A program made the translations under genes and the position numbers. The notes under the pieces are model-generated. The model was not told the origin of the DNA. It ran no database searches and was given only the letters and a program-made list of their open reading frames with translations. A DNA stretch of 64,000 nucleotides from positions 25,585,825 to 25,649,824 of the forward strand of contig NC_035171.2 in the NCBI RefSeq assembly GCF_001659605.2. The letters run 5' to 3'. Positions 58,029 through 64,000 of this stretch are shown in pieces. Every line of letters begins with the position of its first letter. Position 1 is the stretch's first letter. The DNA comes from Manihot esculenta. Lineage: Eukaryota; Streptophyta; Magnoliopsida; Malpighiales; Euphorbiaceae.

Positions 58029-58274
58029 TGTTGGTTTTTGGACAAAGAAGTGAAGAGAAAATCTTATTCATTGCTGTAACATTACAGATATTTAAACAAA
58101 AGCAAAAAGCTGCTAAGATTAACTTTCCCATACTTAGCTAGTACAATTTCACCTAAACAACACTTAGGCCATACTTCACCATGCCATGCTAAGATTACAA
58201 GTAAAGAAAAATATTAAGCCAAAAAGAAAGGACATAATTTTCTGACAGCAGCAAAAATGTCACTGTCATCTTCA
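58029..58274 (-). repeat. 5' LTR of copia C
   Basis: Same 246 bp as the other LTR with one T/C difference. It is followed, in element orientation, by the Met-tRNA primer site. Confidence 0.93.
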
Positions 58275-58913
58275 AATATCTTCATCCATGCGTGAGAGAA
58301 TCAACTACTGTATTGTTTTTATTGGTCTGTATTCTACAGAAAATGAGAATCCCATTAGTTTACTAACCCAATGTTGTTAGATTGAATAGAGTACCTTTTG
58401 CTCCAATAGAAATTTAAGGCTATAATAGTTTGTGCACACTAGGAATTTACACCCCTATAAATAAGATTTCCAGTATTTAATAGCCTTAACCGGACTAATT
58501 ATTTCCTTGTCGTAAGCTAGACGTGCACAATGTCTTGCTGCCATTGTTTAACTAAAATAGGCTATAGGCTTATTTTGTTGGAGAAGAATAACTCCTATTA
58601 ATCTAAATCTTTAGGGTTTAGGATTTAAAGTTTAGACTTTGGAAGACATTTCAGCATGTACCTAGACTGCTCAATGTTTCTCCATTTGTGACCATCACTC
58701 TAAGCCCATCTTTTTTGTCAATCTCGACATTTAACTTGTAATACCCGGCTAGACTCCGGTATCGGAATTCCTACCGTCCGGTGGAATCTCGGATGTCGGA
58801 AGCCTCTAGTAGGGTAGAATCATGTTTCATAAAATGTTTTTAAGGTATTTCATGGTTTTAAGTAAAATGAAAATGAGTTTTTGCATAAAAACAACCTTGA
58901 AGGAAAACTCAGG

Positions 58914-59851
58914 TTCGGCCGCCGAACATGTATGCCTCCGGGAGCGCCTTTAGGCCCCCGAAAGCATAAGTGAGGAAAGTCCAGGTTCGGCCGCCGAACC
59001 TCAAGTTCGGCCGCCGAACCTCAAGTTCGGCCGCCAAACATGGCATGCATGCGGAGGCACGTTCGGCCCCCGAACGTGGCCTGGCCAGCCACTATAAAAG
59101 GGTCCCTTAGCCAAAAACGGGCGAGCTTTTTCCCCATTTCCGGCCAAGGTGAGTTCTCCGCCACCCCTCACCGATCTTGAGTCTTTTCCTTCAGATCTTT
59201 CGAGTTTTTCACTGGTTTTCATCTTGTTTTAAAGATTTTCAAGCTTTGAGCAAAGTTTTGGAGCTTTGAGGTTCAAGGGAACTCAACCCCTCCCCTCTCC
59301 GAATTTAGGTCGTCTCTCTCGATCTCCAATGGTAAAAGCCGATCTTAAGCTCATTTCATGTTTTAAGCAAGTTTTAAGTGGATCTATGGGGTAGAATGCA
59401 TGTTTAGCTCATAGTTAGGTTTATGGGTTTTATATGTGTTTTTGAACAATGTGAGTTGCTTGTGTGTTGTAGTTGGGGTTTTTGATAGTTTGATGCCCCT
59501 AGGAACTTGTATGTTTGCTTATGTATGATTGAGATGTTGTAGAATAGGTTTATGCATGTTTGGATAGTTTTAGAGGCATAAATGCATAGGGGAGCTGAGT
59601 TTCTGCCATTCTGGGAGAAACCAGGTTCAGCAGCCGAAGGAACTTTCGGCCGCCGAACGTGCTTGTGGAGGCAGCCTTCGGCTGCCGAAGCTTGCCCCCG
59701 AAAGGAGACTTTTGTCTCTGTCTGGGACTTTCGGCCGCCGAAGGTGCCGCCGAACATGCATGAGTTTCGCCTCTGTCTGGGAGTTTCGGCCGCCGAAGGT
59801 GCCGCCGAACCTGCCTGACTTTCGGCTCTGGAGGGACTTTCGGCCGCCGAA
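58914..59851. repeat. Array of TTCGGCCGCCGAA palindromes in the gypsy H LTR
   Basis: Exact copies start at 58914, 58986, 59006, 59645, 59730, 59785 and 59839; near copies at 59026, 59062 and 59677. Each has two 6-bp arms around one central base. The group at 58986-59038 is a 20-bp tandem repeat. Half-copies (gtgccgccgaa) follow several units. Confidence 0.92.
59089..59099 (+). promoter_or_regulatory. Candidate TATA box of the gypsy H LTR
   Basis: The sequence cactataaaagggtc stands in otherwise GC-rich DNA, immediately after the first palindrome cluster, and leaves about 1.9 kb of transcribed LTR upstream of the primer site. Placement is by sequence resemblance only. Confidence 0.5.
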
Positions 59852-60313
59852 CCTGCCGCCGAAAGTGCCCTGTTCAGTCATTTCTTGCATGTTTTTCTAT
59901 GATTTTTCCATGATGTTTTAGGGGGTTTTTGGGGAATAGTTTAGAGTTATGTTCATGTATGTTTGGTCCCTCATTTGAGTCCACTTGTGTAGGTTCGGAC
60001 CCGAGGAACCGAGGACCCCAGCAGTGAGTCCGTTGCCCCAGTGTCTGGTCAGAGCTATCCAGAGGTGAGTGGAATAACTTATTATGTTTTAAAGCAAATA
60101 ATGTACTTTTTAGCATGCTTCATGCATCATGAATGCCATGTGATGAATTAGGTTGCTTGCATTAGAATTCACGAATATGTTGCATTGCATATTCTAAATG
60201 TTGATGCGGATGAATGTTGGATGATCCATAGCCCTTGATCTATGATATGACGATGTGATATGTACGGTACGGAATGTAAGACCAGTGGGACCCATTCTAC
60301 GTTCGCTGGCACT

Positions 60314-60425
60314 ATGTAAGGGAAAGACCAGGACCCATTCTACGTTCTGGCACAGTTGGACACTGTTATGTTATGATATGTAAGGGAAAGACCAGGACCC
60401 ATTCTACGTTCTGGCACAGTTGGAC
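60314..60425. repeat. 64-bp-period tandem repeat in the gypsy H LTR
   Basis: Units starting atgtaagggaaagaccagga at 60314 and 60378, with a third, more diverged unit before them (about 60276) sharing gacccattctacgttc. Confidence 0.85.
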
Positions 60426-61047
60426 CATGTAGAGGGCTATTGGTGACAAGTTCATCCTTGATGTGATTAGCTGTGATGTGATGCATTTCATGTTATCATA
60501 TGTTTTAAATGTTTTATTATTCTGCTCACTGGGCTCTAGTAGCTCATCCCTCTCCCATTTTCCCCAGGATTGCAGGTACAGGGTAGACCAGGAGATCCAT
60601 AAGAGTATTGAAGTCCTGTGTATGTAATAGATAGTGTGGACATGATAAATGTATTAATGTTATGTAAAAGTATAGTTTCAGTCATGTAATGATATTGAGG
60701 ATTAGATATTGTGCTTGACATTATGTATGAGAAATCCCTTTTATTACATGATAAAAAATGTTTTTAATGTTCATGTAAGCCAACTCATCTCATGTTTTAG
60801 CGTCCATTGGTGCATTTATGGGATCCCACAGAGGGATCACGATTATGATCATGACTATGTACAGTATATGTTCAGGTTGAGTTGGATGTTTAAAGGAAAA
60901 GTTTTAAATTTTTATGTATGTTGTTGATCATGTATGGGATTAAACAGGTTTTCAGATTGCATGTCAGGCTTGCTACGGGTCCCGGCGGCCTTAAGCCGAT
61001 CTGGATCCTAGCGCCGGTAGCGGTCCAATTTTCGGGTCGTTACAGAA

Positions 61048-61060
61048 TGGTATCAGAGCC
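61048..61060 (+). other. Primer-binding site of gypsy H
   Basis: TGGTATCAGAGCC, complementary to the 3' end of initiator methionine tRNA, three bases after the LTR end. Confidence 0.9.
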
Positions 61061-61315
61061 CTAGGTTCATAGGATCGGACCTAGAGTGTCGGGCTCATAG
61101 ATGTTCTAGAAGGTCAAGCACAATAGGAAAGATCATGTCCACTAGGATAGGATGTGGAGTCCTGTCTTGTATGATGATGTGAAATGCCATGATTATATAC
61201 ATGTGCATTGATGCTATGATATGGATGATGTATATGTGATGAGGGTTCATGTGTGCCCACATGAACCATATGATGCTAATGTTTGTATGATGTGTACTGT
61301 TTTTCAGAAAATAGG

Positions 61316-64000
61316 ATGAGAGGAACCCGTCGATCTGCAAGATTGACTGGAGTGCCACCTGAGGATGAGGGCACGAGCGCCCGTCCTCCTACATTGCCTA
61401 GGGCAATGTCTTGTAGAGCCAACAAAGAAAGAGTGTCAAGGGACCCTAGAAGGTCTTTTGACGCTAGCAGAAGGGGGACAGATAGAGGAGGAAGTTCTTC
61501 AGATGTGAGGGAGGTTATGGAAGAGGATCAGAGGAGGGATGGGAACCTAGATGTGAGCATGGAGGAAGAAGGGACAGGGGAGTCTCAGGGAGGCGTTCAG
61601 GCCTCGGGGTATGGTTTTCCACCCCATTATCCACCCTTTCCACAGGGTTCAGGGTATCCGATGGGAGGTACATCGGACTATTCCAGCTTTAACCCCTACC
61701 CTACCTACATGCCTTATCCACCTTTCTATCCACCTTATACACAATACCCAGCTTATCCACCCTCACCCTTCTATCCTAACCCGGCAAACCCCACCTCGGG
61801 GAATGCTGCACCCCCACCTCCACCATCCACAGAACCAGCAGCCCCAGTTACTCAACCTCCTAGACCTAGCTCAGCCGATGGGAGCAAAGTAAAGATGACA
61901 GATTACCTTAAGCTGGATGCTCCCAAATACAAGTCAGGGGATGACCCCTTTGAGTATCTGAGAGTAGTGAAGACAATAACTGATGAGCTAAGGGCGAATG
62001 ATAGCAGGGCCATTCAGATGGCAGGGTTCACTTTAAAGTGCAAGAAGGCACGGGAATGGTTCAAGTGTTATGTGGACCCGAGACTAGACGGTATGACATG
62101 GGAGGAATTTGCGAATGAGTTCGCTGGATGGGCTTTTCCAGACAGTTCCAGAGAACTGAAGATGATTGAGTTTGAGCAACTGAGGCAGACAGAGCACATG
62201 AGTGTAGAGGAGTTCACGGATAAATTCTTGGAGCTATTGCCTTTCTCAGGGCAAGCTCTAGATTCAGATACGAAGAAAGCCAAGAGGTATGTTATGAAGC
62301 TGCATTCCAGGTACTCCTCATTGATTCAGTTAGTTGAGAGGGAAAGTTTCCACACTGTGGTGGATATGGCTCGAAGAATGGAGGCAAGTGCTATAGTTGA
62401 GGGGTCAGTGAAGCAATCAGTGACCCAGTCTTCAGGGGTTAAGTCCCCTGGCAGAGGAGGGCCAGGTCTCTCTTCTCAGAGCTCAAGTAAGAAGAGGTGG
62501 GACAACACCACCAAGAAGCCGAAGAAGAATAAGTTTTGGAATAAGCTGAAGTCTGGTCTGGGATTTGGCGGTGGCTCGAGCTCAGGCTCAGATGGTACAG
62601 AATGCCAGAGATGTGGAAGACCGCACAGGGGAGTGTGTCGAGCTGGGACTAATACATGTTTCAGATGTGGACAGGAGGGACACATAGCTCGAGAGTGTCC
62701 TAGAGCGCCTTTTATGGGCCAGCCCCAGCAGACAGCTTTTGGTAGTGTGGCACAGCCAGCAGCTCCAGCCACAACTCAGGGCAGTGGCAGAGGTAGAGGA
62801 AGAGGGGCAGCCTCTTCTTCTGGTTCCCGAGGTGAAGGTCCATCAGCTCCAGCCAGGATCTTCACCATGACTCAGCAGGAGACTAACACATCCAACACCG
62901 TGGTGTCAGGTAATCTTGTCATTGGGTGTTCTGATGTGTATGCTTTAATGGACCCGGGTGCATCTCATTCATTTATTGCTCCGAGAGCCGTTGAGAGGTT
63001 GGGTCTGATAGTCTCTGGGTTAGAGTGTCTCCTATGGGTCAGTGGACCCAAGTGTGACCCGTCAGTGGCAGTGTCAGTCTGCCAGTACAGTCCAGTTTTT
63101 GTTGAGGGAAGATGCCTCTCTGCCGACCTTGTGGTTCTAGATTTGACAGACTTTGACGTCATTCTAGGAATGGATTGGCTATCTACCCATGGTGCTACCT
63201 TGGACTGCAGGGACAAGGTAGTCAGGTTCAGAGATCAGAACGGGTCAGAGGTCGTCTTCAGAGGAGACAAGAGGGGCACACCTAGAGGTCTGATATCAGC
63301 TCTTCAGGCTCGTAGGTTGCTTAGGAAGGGATGTCAGGGGTACTTAGCTCATGTGAGAGAGCTAGACAGTCAGGTCAGGGAGCCAGCCTCGGTGCCAGTT
63401 GTCAGAGAGTTTCAGGATGTCTTTCCAGACGAGCTTCCAGGTTTACCACCTGACAGGGAGATAGAGTTCAAGATAGAGTTGGTGCCTGGAACTAGACCGA
63501 TCTCTATCCCTCCCTACAGGATGGCCCCAGCCGAGTTGAAGGAATTGAAGGAGCAGTTGCAAGAGCTGGTAGAAAAGGGCTTCATCCGACAGAGTACCTC
63601 ACCTTGGGGTGCTCCGGTCTTGTTTGTGAGAAAGAAGGATGGGTCCCTCAGACTTTGTATCGACTACAGGCAGTTGAACAAAGTCACTACCAAAAATAGG
63701 TACCCTCTGCCAAGGATCGATGATCTATTCGACCAGCTAGCAGGAGCGAGTTGTTTCTCCAAAATAGATCTAAGATCGGGGTACCATCAGCTAAGAATAA
63801 GGGATGGAGATGTGCCAAAGACAGCTTTCAGGACCAGATATGGGCATTTTGAGTTCCTTGTAATGCCGTTCGGGTTAACCAACGCCCCTGCAGCATTCAT
63901 GGATCTCATGAATAGAGTGTTTAGCCAATACCTGGATCACTTCGTTATTGTCTTCATAGATGATATCTTAGTGTATTCCAGGAATGCAGAGGAGCATGCC
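61316..64000 (+). CDS. gag-pol: Gypsy H gag-pol polyprotein, open to the window edge
   Basis: 895 codons without a stop from ATG 61316 to the last base, so the frame is 3'-truncated by the window. Order: a basic/acidic N-terminal segment, a Pro/Tyr-rich stretch (about residues 95-180), the gag core (about 190-330, with [14 protein letters not shown]), zinc binding residues ending in a perfect CX2CX4HX4C ([14 protein letters not shown], about residues 445-460), retropepsin with [10 protein letters not shown] (about residue 545; D-P-G in place of the usual D-S/T-G), and reverse transcriptase (from about residue 730) reaching the catalytic FIDDIL at about residue 880. gag and pol share one frame. 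The intact frame suggests a young, possibly competent element. Confidence 0.92.
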   Translation, partial: MRGTRRSARLTGVPPEDEGTSARPPTLPRAMSCRANKERVSRDPRRSFDASRRGTDRGGSSSDVREVMEEDQRRDGNLDVSMEEEGTGESQGGVQASGYGFPPHYPPFPQGSGYPMGGTSDYSSFNPYPTYMPYPPFYPPYTQYPAYPPSPFYPNPANPTSGNAAPPPPPSTEPAAPVTQPPRPSSADGSKVKMTDYLKLDAPKYKSGDDPFEYLRVVKTITDELRANDSRAIQMAGFTLKCKKAREWFKCYVDPRLDGMTWEEFANEFAGWAFPDSSRELKMIEFEQLRQTEHMSVEEFTDKFLELLPFSGQALDSDTKKAKRYVMKLHSRYSSLIQLVERESFHTVVDMARRMEASAIVEGSVKQSVTQSSGVKSPGRGGPGLSSQSSSKKRWDNTTKKPKKNKFWNKLKSGLGFGGGSSSGSDGTECQRCGRPHRGVCRAGTNTCFRCGQEGHIARECPRAPFMGQPQQTAFGSVAQPAAPATTQGSGRGRGRGAASSSGSRGEGPSAPARIFTMTQQETNTSNTVVSGNLVIGCSDVYALMDPGASHSFIAPRAVERLGLIVSGLECLLWVSGPKCDPSVAVSVCQYSPVFVEGRCLSADLVVLDLTDFDVILGMDWLSTHGATLDCRDKVVRFRDQNGSEVVFRGDKRGTPRGLISALQARRLLRKGCQGYLAHVRELDSQVREPASVPVVREFQDVFPDELPGLPPDREIEFKIELVPGTRPISIPPYRMAPAELKELKEQLQELVEKGFIRQSTSPWGAPVLFVRKKDGSLRLCIDYRQLNKVTTKNRYPLPRIDDLFDQLAGASCFSKIDLRSGYHQLRIRDGDVPKTAFRTRYGHFEFLVMPFGLTNAPAAFMDLMNRVFSQYLDHFVIVFIDDILVYSRNAEEHA

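Larger units (their letters stand above)
53726..58274 (-). mobile_element. Complete young copia element C (4549 bp)
   Basis: LTRs 53726-53971 and 58029-58274, each 246 bp and differing at one position by my reading (T/C at 53764/58067). A perfect 5-bp duplication AATAT sits at 53721-53725 and 58275-58279. The Met-tRNA primer complement (gctctgatacca, about 58015-58026) abuts the 5' LTR. The gag-pol frame (57934-53969) is intact except for one in-frame TAA at 57019-57017, and its final stop overlaps the 3' LTR start. The near-identity of the LTRs implies a recent insertion; the host site is the old gypsy G. Confidence 0.95.
52201..58736 (-). mobile_element. Old chromodomain-type gypsy element G, split by younger insertions
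   Basis: Going right to left: retropepsin (58736-58620, VMVTNGETLSSLGTC), RNase H (58560-58280, YSLKFLLEQK and VSKLMGFSF), then a copia insertion (53726-58274), then integrase (53725-53042, with a zinc site CNICQHHK), the post-integrase segment (about 52560) and a chromodomain-like VLVHWTNSSPVDASWE (about 52420). Most of reverse transcriptase is deleted between protease and RNase H. The right side is cut by the gypsy LTR starting at 58737. Confidence 0.75.
58737..61044 (+). repeat. 5' LTR of gypsy H (2308 bp)
   Basis: Contains a cluster of TTCGGCCGCCGAA palindromes (58914-59074 and 59645-59851) and a tandem repeat with a 64-bp period (60314-60425). A TATA-like actataaaag at 59089 lies just downstream of the first palindrome cluster and is a reasonable promoter candidate. 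Confidence 0.85.
58737..64000 (+). mobile_element. Young gypsy element H, 5' LTR and gag-pol (continues past window)
   Basis: A 2308-bp 5' LTR (58737-61044, TGTAATACCC to GTCGTTACA) is followed by a perfect Met-tRNA primer site TGGTATCAGAGCC at 61048-61060, a 260-bp leader and an uninterrupted frame to the window end. The long LTR and domain order fit a large Tekay/Del-like gypsy, though the chromodomain would lie outside the window. The left flank taact (58732-58736) should reappear at the far end. Confidence 0.9.

Noticed and set aside
58914..59851. Regular palindromic repeats that superficially resemble a CRISPR array
   Set aside because: The units are 13 bp, unevenly spaced, have no uniform spacers or cas genes, and sit inside a gypsy LTR in a plant genome.
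59001..59921. Several overlapping open frames on both strands rich in Arg, Gly and Pro
   Set aside because: They are produced by the TTCGGCCGCCGAA repeats in the gypsy LTR, which lack stop codons in many frames; no domain is visible.
1..64000. A previously undescribed multi-gene system, gene cluster or defence island
   Set aside because: Apart from NPC1 and one PPR gene, every substantial coding trace belongs to copia or gypsy elements; I saw no unexplained conserved gene set.

Overview
This window is plant nuclear DNA, almost certainly from a eudicot. It holds the 3' part of one large intron-rich gene, one intact pentatricopeptide repeat (PPR) gene, and a dense layer of nested LTR retrotransposons, TRIMs and MITEs. 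The long AT-rich introns, GT-AG splicing, P-class PPR gene and Ty1/copia and Ty3/gypsy elements primed by initiator-Met tRNA all point there. The genus cannot be fixed from the sequence; a woody eudicot such as a Euphorbiaceae member is only a guess.

Region 1 (1-45279): the last 25 exons of an NPC1-type (Niemann-Pick C1, Patched/RND superfamily) sterol transporter on the + strand. Together they encode 766 residues: the end of the middle lumenal domain, the sterol-sensing domain, the cysteine-rich C-terminal lumenal domain and the C-terminal membrane bundle. All exon phases join and no exon is broken, although the introns have grown to 4-10 kb. The inserts are three copies of one hAT-like MITE (8-bp target duplications), four complete TRIMs plus one solo LTR of the same family (5-bp duplications where readable), and several decayed copia elements. 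One copia (27302-36565) contains a second, antisense copia (27825-31875) and a TRIM. A solo LTR, a gutted gypsy element and an AT-rich repeat present twice complete the set.

Region 2 (45280-52200): a short decayed gypsy piece, AT-rich DNA, then a two-exon PPR gene (47110-50285, 874 residues, 19 P-type motifs), resembling the Arabidopsis At2g17140 type, followed by a possible spliced 3' untranslated region.

Region 3 (52200-64000): an old chromodomain-type gypsy on the - strand, split by two young insertions. The first is a complete copia (53726-58274) with 246-bp LTRs differing at one base, a perfect 5-bp target duplication, and a gag-pol frame open except for one in-frame TAA. The second is a gypsy on the + strand (58737 to beyond the window) with a 2.3-kb 5' LTR rich in a short palindrome and a gag-pol frame open from 61316 to the last base.

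The cellular genes have no visible functional link. I found no defence system, CRISPR array, biosynthetic cluster, rRNA or tRNA, and nothing that I would call a new biological system. The most notable structures are repeat-derived: the nested insertion history, the MITE and TRIM bursts inside one gene, a 126-bp near-perfect palindrome in a copia leader, and the palindrome array in the gypsy LTR.
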